Assembly: GCA_033439265.1 (NCBI GenBank)
Contig: JAVTVX010000005.1
Location: 2,242,001-2,306,000, forward strand
Source of the DNA: Dillenia suffruticosa
Lineage: Eukaryota > Streptophyta > Magnoliopsida > Dilleniales > Dilleniaceae
Direction of reading: 5' to 3'
Length of the DNA: 64,000 bases
The notes under the pieces are model-generated. The model saw only the letters and a program-made list of their open reading frames with translations. It was not told the origin of the DNA and searched no databases. This document shows, piece after piece, positions 13,601 through 26,730 of the stretch; position 1 is the first letter of the stretch, and each line of letters begins with the position of its first letter. Position numbers and translations under genes: made by a program.

Positions 13601-16600
13601 TTGCAAACAAACTTGAGTCAAGGGGCTGAAAACCGCGGGGTATTACCCTCTTCTCGTACCTTTCCATCTGACAAACCAAGTTCTGCTCCGATTACTGGAG
13701 GCATTCAACCTACATCAGCACTGGTCCATCTATCACCCGCAACTTCTACAACTTCATCTAATCATATGCCTGTAAATGGAGTAAAGCCACCAATTGTTTC
13801 CTCCACCTTTCCTAGCAGTCATTCAGGAAAGGATTCTTCGGCCCCACCATTGCCTAAAGTTGAAAGGGCACATTTTAGATTGGATGAACAATTTAATGGC
13901 TCTCCTCTAGCACCTCAAGTTCAAGGTAGAACTGTTTCCTTTCTTACCTATAAACATTGTCTTTTCTTCTCATTACTATACTATCTGAAGGTTGGTGCTT
14001 TCATGTTTAACCATGGGCAATGTATAGGAAACATTTGGGCTGTTCTGCCATCACATTCAACTGTTATCACAGTTATGTCATTGGGCAAAGACACAATCTT
14101 CATAAAGAAATCTTTGGGAAAAAATTCTTTAATTGTCAATCAAATTTGCTATAACTAACATTGGAAGCAGAAGATGCTCATTCAGGCCCCTGTAATTTAA
14201 ATGTTCTCAAAAGCTTTTCTCAACTTTACCTTGAAGGCTTACTTGTTAAATTCCTTAAGGTTTCATAACATTGCTAATTTTTGTGTGTTTCTTGCATATC
14301 TCGTGTCCCTGTGCTTTTTGTCTTAGTCCAATATTTAATAAAATTTTGGGTCTAAGGTCCTTTAAAAAGACAAAAGCAAAAGAGTTAGTACCTGAAAACT
14401 TGTCTCTTGATGAGTAAACCTGGGACAGAGTCTAGAGTAGGATATGCATTTTACAACTTTTGATTATGTGTAATTGTAGATAGCATTAACCTCCTCCCAA
14501 GAGGATGTTGCACCAAGAACTGTTTCAAGAAAAAAAAAAAACCCATGCGCTTTTTCTGAGATGAATGTGAGCATGCAATGTGTAAGACATGGGGGTGACG
14601 CAGGTAACTGAGGATACAAGGGTGGTGAGGAAGGGATGCGACAAGCTTATTGTTCGTAGTTCTTTTAATGTGGGGATTTAAATTCAAGTCAAAGGTTGTG
14701 GCTAAAATTGTAGTTTAATAAATTTGAGAGCTATTTTGCAAAAGATTTGGTTTAGTCACATTTTACTTAAAAATGAGCTTTATTGTGGGGTGGGGTGCTT
14801 GAAACCTTTATAATGTGAGAAAGCTTAGGAAATCGAATAAGTAGTATTAGCCCAACTTAATTCAACCAAGAGTCACTCCCCTAACCCCACCTCTCCCCCC
14901 CAAAAGGGGAAAAAAGATATGAAGTTTCCTAATTGTGCTTTATTTAAAGCCATATTGGTAGTTATATTGCACGATGACATATCCTTTTATATTATTTTTT
15001 CTGGCCTTTTCTTTGTCTCTCCTGTTGATTTTATTCTATTGTACTCTACAACTTTTCATTGCTCTGAACCAATCTGACCTACTCTCTGATTACACTATTT
15101 TGTTATTGATAATTAGAAAAATGGGTCTTGTCTCATTTATTTGGAATTAGCCATATTGCTTGTGTCTGTGCTATATGTTATGTCCATATTTAATTTAATG
15201 TTCTGAGTTGCTTCACTTCATATGCTTATTTTCCTCACATGTTTTGTCAACTTTTGGAAGTTGTCCTAGCTGTTGTCATGGCAAGAAGGACTAGTTAGAT
15301 GACCTCATATTAGCTGTAGTAAAACCAGTTCTTGCTAGAAGGATCTTTATGAGGTCTGAAATCTATGTGCAGCTGATTCTGCAGGTGACCATCAGTTAAA
15401 GAAAGTTCCAACTCTATCCTTACAATCTCAATCTACTTCAGTTAAGGTTGGATTGGAAAATAAGGCCTTGGATCATAATTCTGCCAAGGTTGAGGGAACT
15501 TCAGATGGAACCGTCCCACAGATCACCCCTCCTGCAACAAGCAATCAAACACCTCGACGCTTTGCTGCTCATGCTCCTACAAACCTGCCAAGTATACATC
15601 AGCCTTTGCAGGGCGTGAACTTTGTGCAGGCTCCATCAATATCCAATAACAGCAATGAAATTGCAAAAATTATTCAAAGGTTATTACAACCGCAGCTTCC
15701 TGAACGTCCCACATGGTCTCCTCCTTCGAGGGATTACATGAATAAGGCTATGACATGCCAGGCATGCAAGCTTACCATCAATGAAGTGGAAAATGTACTT
15801 GTTTGTGATGCATGTGAAAAAGGGTTTCACTTAAAATGTCTTCAGTCATATAATCAAAAAGGTATTCCAAGAAGTGAGTGGCACTGCCCCAAGTGCTTGC
15901 AGCTAAGTAATGGGAAGCCTTTGCCCCCCAAATATGGCCGTGTCATGAGAAACTTCGGTGCAGCTAAAGTCTCTTCCAGTGTTTCCGGAGTTCCACCATC
16001 TTCTTCAGAAAAGCAAGGAGGAATTATTGATCAAAAGCCCAATCACCAGAGGATGACAGCCAATGGAAATGCTGACTCTCAAAGTCCTGCTGGACCAATT
16101 GGTGGTAACAATTCTAGTTTGGAATCTGAAATAAAGACATCGAGCATAAAGGAAACACAAGGTAATTTACCATCAAGTAATGTTAAGATTGAAGACAAAC
16201 CTTCTTCTGGAATCTACCCACCTGATTCAATGAAAATCTCTTCTATCGGGGCATCAAGTGATAGCCAGCATAATCCTATTCAGCCAATGCAGAAATATCC
16301 TGATCCAGATGTTAATTCCTCCGATTGTCATGCACTACAGATATCCACACCTCAAGAGGTGGACAGAAGCGACCAGCCAAATAGTGCTCAAGATTTATCT
16401 GGGCAACCACAACCACACAAAGTCAGTGTGGTACCTAATGACATCAAAAACCATTTAAGAGAAACTTCTGGGTTCAACCCAAGAAAAAGGAAGCAAGATC
16501 ATGATGATCCCGTTCAAGCAAATCTTGTCAGTACTTCTGGAACTCTGATGGGTAAGAAAGAGCATGCTGGGCTTCCATCAGCCAGCACGTGTACGGTTGA

Positions 16601-19600
16601 TTGGATTGGGGATATCTGTCAGATTGTAGATGAGAAGACATATTACCAGTCTTGTTGTATCAATGGAGTGGTTTACAAACTGCAAGATCATGCACTTTTC
16701 CGCTCTAGCAATGGCAACTTAGTACCTTCCAGGCTCCAGGCAAGAATTTTAGTAGCACTTCATTTCAAGTTGTTTCGAAATTGATTGTAATATTCAGACC
16801 AATGCTGCGTTCATATTTGAGTAGCGTTAGCTTTTAAACAACCTTCTCATCACTACTCAGCTAAAGTACTTATAGTTCTTGTGTTTAAGAGAAAGTTTAC
16901 TGATCTACTGTTTGCAGTAACCTTTTGTCCCTTTACTTTATTCCTGTTATTCCTACATTAAATGTTTTCTCATCTTTCTTTTCATTTCAGGCCATGTGGG
17001 ATGATAGCAAGACTAAGTCAAAGTGGGTTACTGTCAACAGATGCTACTTTCCAGGAGACTTGCCAGAGGCTGTTGGCTGTCCATGTGCACCTGAAAGCAA
17101 TGAGGTAGAGTAAAAACTTTCAGTTGTTCTGATTTGGTGTACCTTCTATGTTGGTACCTTTTAACCTGGATGAAGTATGATCTTGTGTAGGGAAGTTTTC
17201 AAAATCCCAGGCGAGCACTTTTAGGCCACATCTTGTTTCTTGCGCAGTTTTAGTACTTCTTATCTCTAGCTACAAATACTTTTTTTTTCTTCAGATTTTT
17301 AGTGAGCCACATTGTCTCCTTTTTCTATTTAAGTCTGTGTGTGGATGGATTGGTGGTTCTTTCCTCACAAAATGTCATAAGATGATTTTATGTTCTCATT
17401 GGTCCTCTCATGTTTTTTATCCACCTAAAGACAACATATGGCAACACGGAAAGAGACTTTCCATCAGTATTTTTGCACACAACATCTTCAGAGGAAAAAT
17501 GGCCCAATAGATTTACCAAATGCTTCCCTCCAACCACCCCTGCCCCGTTTGTGTGTGGCTGTATGCATTAATACTTAGCTTTCAATATGATGTCAAGCTT
17601 GGACTGTATTATTATTTGCCATAACTATTTTATGTCTCTTTTTGCTTAAGTGAACTGTTGGTGTAATTAGGTCTATGAATCTAACCATGGTAGCACCTTA
17701 ATGGCTGGCTTGATTCGGGGACCATGTAAAGTTTTACCTCCAAATGCATTCAAAAAGGAAAGTGATAGAAGAGCTCAACTTGGAACCAAGGAAAATGGTG
17801 GAATGCGGCCAATTTTTTTGTGCAAGTATGTTTCTTTCTTTGTACTATCACATTAAATCTTACGTTCTGTGTCGTGTATGTTTTGCTTTTTTAGTTATCA
17901 TTGGCTTCGTAAGTTCAAAAGTTCAGTACTTGGTGACTTGTATTCCTTGATATATTTTTCTTTTTCATGTTATTATTCTTTAAATCTAGTCTGAGATCTA
18001 ACCATAAATATTTCTAGGTATGAGAGTCAGGATCTGACTTAGCTTTTGGAATATATAAAGCAAGATAATACTTAGTCGATGCCTTTAATAATTTTGGAAT
18101 ATGTTACAATCACTAGTCATCAGCCGAGGCCTTAGCTAAGCCTCTATAATAGAGAGATGTGTTTCTAATCAAGTCAATGTTTGTTAAGTACTTTTCCTTA
18201 GTAGTGGAATGGCTCATCCCTCCTAGACCACCAATATGTGGTATAGTTTAAATTTGAAAATGTCTTTTGTTGGAGTAAAGGTCCTTCTCAGAACTGGTGA
18301 CCTCCGCTATGATCAACTTCCTTAACTGGATCTTGTTTTGCCTTTTATAAAATGTTTCAAAACTCTTCTTAGTAATCTTATGGCAAAGTAGCAATACAAT
18401 CTCCCTCCCTGAAGTTAATGTTTCTTTCCCATCCCTTGCTAGATTCTTTCTTTATAGAAGTCTTACCAAACCCATCTAGGAGAGTAAGTCTCCTTGATCT
18501 TTGCTATCTCTGTCGGCGTTGAGCATTTGTAGGGTGTGTATCTCTTGTAAATAGCCTTCTCAGAAGATTTGATATCAGTAAAAACCTCAAAAAACCCCCT
18601 TTTTGTTTCTCTTAAAGAGATTTCCAGCCCTATCATGAATTTAAAGCCTGCCTTAATTTTTGCCTACAATTTTTTTTTTTTTTAATAATATTAGGCTTCT
18701 AAAAGAATGATGGCATGGGGCAACAACCTCTTCTCAAGTTTGAAGAATGGAGGATGCTAGTTCACAAGATTACACCCTTACGAGGATGAAAAAAGTGGAA
18801 GGATTAGGAAGAGTCTCTTGATAAATAATAAAAATTAAGCTAAGAAACAATGGTACACCTTTTTGGTGGGAAATTAGGGTTTAGCCTTTAGGGAGCATAA
18901 GTTCAACTTTGGTTGAATGAGATATATTGAAAGGCCTATGGAAGGTGAGAACTTGGGATAAGATTCTTTTATGAGTTCTATAGGACTCCTTGAGTCAACT
19001 GGCTACCAACTTTCTTGATGGAGAGGGGAAGTGCTGCCGGCAAAGTAGAAGCGGAAGCACAATGTTTTGGATCTCTAGGGAGGTGCTGGGCCTGGATGCC
19101 ATGTGGAAGGTCATCAGAAAGGCTTAGGAATAATTGGATCATTGCTTGGCATGATTGAGGGGGGGCTGTGACTGGGAGTTGGAGGAGTTAAATTCTTTAT
19201 ACTTATTCATAGGGAGGTGATTCAGATCAGTGCAGTGGATGTGTTGATGTGGGTGCATTGACCTGGGTGCCATGTGGAAGGTCATCAGAAAGACAGGAAT
19301 AATTGATCATTGCTTGGCATGATTGGCAGGGTGCAGTGACCGGGAATTGGAAGAGTTGAATTCTTTATGCTTATTCATGGGGAGGTGATTCAGATCTGTG
19401 TGGTAGATGTATTGATGTGGGATTCCTCATTTGTTTAGTTAGTTGAGGGTCCAAGAAATCATCAGAGTCAGTTCCCTTTCTAAGAGGTGATTTCCCAAAT
19501 GTTTGCGTAGTTGAAGGTGGCCTTGGGGTGAAGGGTGGTAGGACTGAACAACTGCGCTTAATAGAATTTTAATTGCTTGTCCACTTTTTGTTGCGTTGTC

Positions 19601-19780
19601 CTTTGTAGCATGAGTGCTTGATCATCTTTATTTATGTTCAATTTCTTTGAGATTTTCTTTGAATGACATATTGGCTTCATCTATGTTTTTCCAAGCCTTG
19701 CATTTCTAAAGGGAGATGTCTGATGTTACAGGTGGTTTTATGATGAACCTAAAGGACTATTCCGGCCTGTTTTTTGCTAA
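10684..19780 (+). CDS. PHD-finger and BAH-like domain protein, 6 exons
   Basis: Exons: 10684-11127, 13547-13925, 15373-16739, 16991-17104, 17671-17825 and 19732-19780, giving 835 aa. A C4HC3 PHD finger spans about residues 403-449 (CQAC, CDAC, HLKC, CPKC). The C-terminal 150 residues (CTVDWIGDICQIVDEKTYY to LFRPVFC) resemble a BAH-type module as in the Arabidopsis RING/FYVE/PHD protein At3g20280, by memory. The stretch between them is Ser/Pro/Gln-rich and probably disordered. PHD and BAH modules read histone tails, so a nuclear chromatin role is likely; its target is not inferable here. Intron 3 has a GC donor (CAG|gcaaga at 16740) rather than GT. Intron 2 offers two in-frame acceptors 12 bases apart (exon start 15373 or 15385). 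The last intron (1.9 kb) carries repeat DNA. Whether spliced 3' UTR exons follow is unclear. Confidence 0.85.
18700..19560 (+). mobile_element. Decayed L1-type LINE fragment with a 171-bp tandem duplication
   Basis: Inside the last intron of the PHD gene. Two imperfect tandem copies lie at 19091-19253 and 19262-19421 (period 171). Copy 1 translates on the + strand to DWELEELNSLYLFIG and copy 2 to DRELEELNSLCLFMG. This is the DWEL block that precedes the zinc-binding tail of plant L1 ORF2. Stops and frame changes abound, so it is an old remnant. The outer limits are approximate, and the surrounding sequence is assigned only by proximity. Confidence 0.5.
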
Positions 19781-22700
19781 CTATGACCACGCAAATACCA
19801 GTGACTGTTGATTCATATGGTTGTCTGCTGCAGGATCCAGTCCTGATGCATCAATCAGGTACTCTTAACCTATGTGCACCTCTTCTGTCCTGCTTGTACT
19901 CTCATTCACAATCTGCTCCTTGTGGTGATCTTATGCTGGCTGAGATTGTCTTTGGGCTTGTTTGTGGAGTCTGTAGTTCTTTCATGAATTAAATATTGGT
20001 AGGTGATTTATATTATTGCCACTGAACATTTTTTTTTTTCGGGGATAGCAAAATAAAATGCATTTGATGATATAAGAATGTAGAAAACTCCAAGGATGAG
20101 AAATCCTTGGAGGAGGAAAACAGTTATAATCTTCTTAGCTATAATCTTCATACAACTCTCCAACTCTTCTAACTGCTCTCTAATTCTCTCTGAGTATTTT
20201 AAGGACAAACAGTTCTTTTTAGAAGAAAAAAAAATATTTACGTACAGAAAATTTGTTTGGAAACATGTGAAATTAATTCTTTTGGTTGCAGCAGCCTCAT
20301 TAATAGAATCTTATGTATACCTAGTCTCTGCTAGTGGAAGTCAGGTCACATGGTGATAAATTTTAATAGATTCTCAGTGCCATAATTACATGCTAAAATG
20401 GTGTGGTTTCTAAAACCTTAATTTGAGAAAGTTTGAAAAGGTGATTCTATTCTAGTAGCATGTGTTAGGCAAGAACCTCCATGATGCATTTTGGGTAGAG
20501 ATTGGAGAGTCAAGCAGAAAAGGTTGATTTTGGTTTGTTTGTTTGTTTCACTTATTCAGGATTCGGAGAATATATATTACTTTATTTATTTCCATTTATT
20601 TCATTTTGTTTCTTTTGTTACTCTTGATGTTTCAAGCAGCCCAAGGGGGGAATTAGATGGTTAACAATTTTAGCTGTTTATAACCTTTTTAGAATTTGCT
20701 TAATTTGCACAGCAATTAATGTGATATCAAAGAGAAATTCAATGCAAGCACTAAAAATACAGGAAGCAATAAATAAGAGAGAAAGCGTCTATTTATAGAG
20801 GTTTTGCTCTTCTTAGACTTATGTCCACTCCTTGTGCCACCAACTTGTGGCTTTCCACACTTCTATTATTCTTCAGTAACATCAAGATTGAATTTTGCTT
20901 ATCCTGCATTTGGGAAGGCTTTACTAGTCTCTTTTCTCCTCTAGTAACCTTAATTTTATCTTATTCTGCTTGTAACATTTGTAATCTGAAGTGTTATATT
21001 ACTTGATTATTATTTTTATATGGCATGTCGTATGAAGTCAAATTTCTCAATAAAAAGAACTAAAATTGTCATTATATCAATAATCTTTTGCATTGTAAAC
21101 CTCACCTAACCTCCTCTACACCACCTCTACTTTTCCAAACACCAGCTTATTAACTTGTACCATCTTCCAAGCCGATATTCTCCCCTTATGCTTCCCACTT
21201 ATCACTTTCTTCACTATGGATCTTCTTCAATAACACAAAGATGAAACCTAGTTATGATCTTGTACAATCATTTGTACTTTCTAGCTCGAACTCTTATTGG
21301 GAGTGCTTTGTAATCCCAAGAGTGTTCCCACGCTTTTTCACAACTCACAAAATTCAATGAGGTAGTTAGTACAATCTTTCAAACCATCGAAAGATGATTC
21401 AATGGCTCAAGTAATTTGCAACAAGTGCAAGTAAAAGTTCTTTAAGATTGTCTCAATTGATTAAGGCAAGTTTTGGCTTAGGGAGTAGTTGGAGATATAT
21501 AATTTTATAAGTTAGTAATTTAGGCATATCATATTTATGAGTCCAAGAGACATCTAGTGAACCAAGTACTCAGTTGTCTGAGGATTTTGTAGCTAGACTG
21601 GCTGTTTGTAATTGTTGAAGGGCATTTAATGCTCTCTCAGTCGACGACTGTAATTTCACTGGTTTGTTTTGCACAAACCTACGCACTGTACACAAATGCC
21701 ATGCACTTAATTCTATGTTTTTGGGCTCTGGTCTTCCAATTTTTTCAAAATCATTTTAAATCCAAACTATTTCTATGGTTCTTCTGAACACTACTGCTCG
21801 AAGACTGAGGCCATATTACTGTCTAGTCAGTTTTCAGGTGGATGTATAACGTATTACAAATGTAGGACTGTCAAGGATTGCAGTCCAAGAATAAGAATAC
21901 AAAGTTTTCAAATGTAATTTTCAGTTCAAACCTTCAATTCTCTTCTCTTAAAAATTTGCATGCTTAATCACTCGGAGAAACTTGAATGGTTCGTTGTTAG
22001 TGGAAACCTGGGCTGATTTAGACTTACAATGCAACTATGAATTGTTTGTCAATGGATATAGGTTTAGGTTAGACATACAGTTGATTGATTGAGTGATTGA
22101 ATCTGGTTCGTTGTGCCCTGTGTTTACAGAGCCTTGTTTTTCTTTGTGTGGTTTCTTGCCAGACAGATGATCAACGGCCCGGTCCTGAGTGGATGGAGTG
22201 TTCGAAAGTTATTGAGGAAAGTCTGGCATGCGTGACCTGTAAAATATGTAGCTGTAGCTCTATTTTGTATCATTGGCATAAAATATAGCGCAATTAGAAT
22301 TTTTGAATACCCCTTTCTAGTGGTCAAAGCGTTATACTTATTTTTTATCACTCAGTGATGAAATTCAAAGCAACGCATAGTGCTTTCTTTTCTTTCGGCT
22401 TCTGATATGGATAAAACTCTGCGGTTTGCATGTTTCCATAGCCAAACCCAACCGCTGATGATTTAGCAGGGGATGACAGCATTGTGTCCTGGATACCCAT
22501 GGTCGAGGATGTGGGATATCTGTTGGTTTCCATTCAATTCTTTTGGTACGTTCTTAAGCTTTGCAGACATTTTCTGGAAGAGTTCCAGATTTACAACCCA
22601 TTATTTATCTGAACAGTGTTTCTGGGCCTTTTTTTGGTACCAAATCCTCTATTTAAACATGGTTGCTTAATGTAAGCCAAATCCAAACGTGAGGGAAGGG

Positions 22701-25186
22701 AACTGACCTAGAGAAGTTGGTGTCAAGGATTGGTACTCAAGGTTTTGTCCACCTTAAAGTGATCACCACGGTAAATAAATCTGTGAGATTGATAAGCCCA
22801 CAGGATGAGCGGCCGGTAGGCACGCAGGAGCCCAGGTCGTAGGCACGTTCTAACGTGCTATTTAGCTATGCGTCGCCTCTACACTTGTGTGCACACAGAC
22901 TCCAAAGAAAAGATTGAAACTTATTGGCTATTTTTCTAGGGCGGTATGTCTGCCATTTTGAAGGCTGGAAGTTCTATAAATGGGAATAATTAGTTATCCA
23001 GAACCCCTGTCGGCATTCTTACGAGTTTGAGCCTGTTTGTATTGCTATTTTTTGAATGACTGGAATCCTAACCTGTTGATGTGGTTTCATTCGAGAATAG
23101 TAGTTATGATTGAATGATTTTTTCTAGAGCAAGGGTCCTTGTGGTTGGGTGTTTGGGGAAAATGGGGAAAAGGGTTTGCCCTCATTCCCTTCATTTCTCA
23201 TGAAAGCTTGTTATTTGTTGGTAGCCTACTGAATAATTTTTGTCCCCTCTCTCTCTCTCTCTCTCTCTCTTTCACATCGAGGGAACAAGCACATGTGAAT
23301 TCGCATGGCCAAAAATAATTTTTTTGGTTGTATTCCTTACAGTTAGGTACGCTTCTTTCATAACTATAGACCTATAAGGAAAAATCTATTGAAAAATGGA
23401 TCAGTAGCATCGTCTCCTGATCTTTTCCATTTTCTCCGTTTGGGACAACTTTTTCTGTTTTTTTTTTTTATTAAAAAATGGGTATAAACTATAAATATAA
23501 GTGCCCAAAATTTCATGCCAATGAACAATTCCCAAGATCAGTGATGAGAGAATTGATTGAACTAAAAAATTCTTATGCCTAGAAGACCTAGGAGATATTT
23601 TTTTCTTAAGTTTCGTCCATGCTATGGATTGGTGTTTTGGGATCACACAAAGCATTAATGCCTCATCCTTGGATTGCTTGTATCTAACATAAATATAGTC
23701 CAAAAAAAAATAATTACGAGTCTTCCATAAGCTTCAATTATTTGGTCAGCTGAAAATCATCAACTCCCTTTTGTTATTGACAACATCTAGAACGACCAAA
23801 TACATTGAGATCTGAGGAGATCATCTCGGCCTTGCAGCCCAATCAACCCTATTCCAAGCCATTCATTTGCGCATTGAACACAATGCTCTCTTCTTTTTTT
23901 TTTCGATGTGTATGTGGGAATTTAAATTCGAGAATATTACATGAGAGGGAAGAGAGAACGTGTCATTTGATCTGAAACTCTTTCGCAACACGATACTTTC
24001 TCTCTCTCTCTCTCTCTCTCAATGTTTGTTCAAGTTATTTCCACGTTAAGTAATAGGAAGTAGCTTTGACTGGAGTTGCTGTAAATTTGTACTTCAAACT
24101 TAAAAAAAGTAGATAGGCTAACGTTGAAGGACCTATCCCCTCTACGGATGATTTTGCCTAATAAATCCAAAGCCATCGTATTGCTTTCTTAAGATGATAA
24201 AAGGGCAGTTGCCTCTTTTAAGCCTCACAAAGCCCGTGCTTTGGAAACGTTGTCCCTATTAAAAGAAGTAAAAAAATAAAAAAAAAAATGAAAAAAATTG
24301 ATACTCATTTGTTGTGGTGTCCCTATTACTATCCCATCGTCTAGAGTGATCCCCATACTTAGTCAAAAATCAATTAAAAAAAAGGAGTGAGAGAGAGAGA
24401 GAGAAAGATGGGTCTTTTAGTGATTAAAATCTAAGCTTTACCATGTTTTAGTAAAAGGGTGCTTTCCAAAAAACAATAATTGTGATAAAAAAATTTCATA
24501 TAATCGAAAGTTTTGAGGGAAAAAAAAAACCCATTTTTCCATAAATCTGTTTTAAAATTATTTATTATTTATATAGTGTGAGAGCAAAGAGGGATCAAGC
24601 CGTCCTTGTCTAATTTCGTTCATTCTTGGCTCAAATTGCTTATTTTTTGGTCTCCCTCCTATTGTTCCAAGTTCAAATATCACGAAATTGTTATTATATA
24701 AAAATAAAGAAATATTTTTCACTATTAATTTAATTTTTTTTTTTTAATGAAAATGACTATTTCATAGAAAGAAAACTATGCTTTAGCTTCTAAACCGTAG
24801 CTCATTACTAAACCCGAGCATGAGCTGACGACCCCCGGCCCGATGGGATAGACTTGGATGACCCTTTTTGGCATTTTCCTAGAATTAAGTGCCCCCCGCC
24901 CCTTTTTCCTTTCTTTCTTTAGGGTCAAACTTAGGATTCGACTTTCTTTTGCAAGTCTATGCATGCTTAGTTCATTCTATCACGACTCTTTCTCATAATT
25001 TTGAATTCAAAAGTTTGTATAAAAAAAAAAAAAAATTGATTTGGCTCAACCATGCTCAATTCTACTCACTATTCCTTATTAGATTGGATCAGGTAGCATT
25101 TTTTCAAATTGCGATCAATTGCACACCATGTAAAATTTGCATGCCTCATATTCATATTAGGGAGGAACAGGGAAGCTTAATTGAAA
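19781..25186. other. Spacer downstream of the PHD gene
   Basis: No convincing gene. A GC-richer stretch near 22144-22260 follows a good acceptor-like CAG (reading TDDQRPGPEWMEC) and could be a spliced 3' exon of the PHD gene, or nothing. CT microsatellites occur near 23250-23272 and 24000-24020 and a GA tract near 24390. The rest is AT-rich and unassigned. Confidence 0.4.
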
Positions 25187-25403
25187 TTGTTAAATTTATA
25201 TTAATAAATAGTTAATCTAGTGAGATATGACGTTAGGTTTTTTAATCAAAATCTTAATTTTGATTCATGACTTGAGTATGTAACAGAATATGTTATGAGA
25301 GTAATCCTCTTAAATAAACCACTGCAAGTTTTGAATCGGATTAGGCAGAGTATAGTTTCAAATACCAGTTAATATAATACAAAAAAAAAAAATTTGTTAA
25401 ATT
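25187..25403 (+). mobile_element. SINE-like element with 10-bp target-site duplication
   Basis: TTGTTAAATT flanks a 197-bp body (25197-25393) that ends in a 12-base A-run. The body aligns along its length with the minus-strand element at 54846-55037: both share GACGTTAG, TTTTAATCAAAATCT, GAGGGTAATCC-like and TTTCAAATACCA-like blocks before the A tail. The Pol III boxes are more degraded than in the 55 kb copy. Confidence 0.7.
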
Positions 25404-26554
25404 GGCTTTAATGGTTAACTTTTAATGTAAAAATTCATTTTTTTTAATATCGTATAAGAGTAAACTTAAAAACCCAAATATCAAATTAAGTTCATATGCT
25501 CATGCATACCGAATTAATCTTTGGAAGCTGATATCAAATTTGATATCAGTTGACTCAAGATTCATGATATAATGTATGAATATGATTATTTTTCACTTTA
25601 ATAATTAACTTTTAAGATAGAACCCTCATTTTCTTCTAATAAAAATAATAAAAAGGAAATTGAATTACTAAATAACCGAAAAAAAATAGTTATTGCTTTG
25701 TTTCTTCTTGACTGTATGTAATTCATACAAGGACTACATGGCATCATAAGATACAAGAAATAGAAATTATGTGTACACTTGAGATTTTATGGCACAATGT
25801 AAAATACAGAAATTATATGTGCAAATAGATATAGAGTGATAGTTAGTACAATAAATAGCTTTTTTTTATTTTTTTTGAAAAAATAAATCTGGGATCCAAT
25901 AGTGATAATAATTTTTATTTCTTTAGTCAAAGAGAGTTATCCCTTTTTATATATAATTGTAAAATTATAAGCTTACATATTTCTTTTATAATATCGTATA
26001 AAATTAAAATTAAAATTTATATATAGATTTTTTTATAATATTGTGTTAATGATAAGTTGTTCATATAAATGAACATACATACGATATAAAATAGAATAAA
26101 ATGATATAAAAACTTGACGATTGTCAAAAAATTTTCTATATTTATATAATATTTCAAGTATTTGTAGAATTTAATGGGTTCTTTGGACCCCACAAAGACC
26201 ACAAAGATAAACATCCCCCGGCCCCTGCTTGCCAAAATCTGTGGGAGGGAAACATACAGCTCCTGAGTCATAGTCCAAATCATCTGTTGCAACTTTTAGA
26301 GCAATTATTTAGTACCCTTATGCTAAGAGTTGATTAAAACGTTCAAACTTCCTTGACAAAGTGCCCCCTCACCTAAAGATCTGATCACTTCCATTTTTTT
26401 TTTATTCTGAAAAAAAAAAAAAAAAGGAGAATGGTACAAAAACAGTGAAATAAAATCACAATGACTACTCCATTCCAACTACTTGATGGGATAACTTGTG
26501 ACTTCTAAGAAAGCAATAGTATTTTTTTCTTTTTTTTCCGCAATCAAATTTTAA

Positions 26555-26730
26555 AATTATATTTAAATTAATCAGATTTGAATATTATAAGGAACTTTAT
26601 TAGAAAACGATTTTCTTAACGTAATTTATTTTTTATTTTTAAGTTTTGAATTTAAAATTTGATTAAAAAATATAATATTTTATTTCACTAAATCGATTAT
26701 CTATCAGTATAATGATTTCAGGTTGAAATA
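26555..26730 (-). repeat. Degenerate SINE-like copy
   Basis: The segment aligns block by block with 28465-28610 (TGATTAAAAAATWTAT, CACTAAAWCGATTAYC and neighbours). It shares the ATTAATC-GATT signature of the 25 kb and 55 kb SINE copies, read on the minus strand. No intact A/B boxes or flanking duplication were found, so limits are approximate. Confidence 0.4.
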
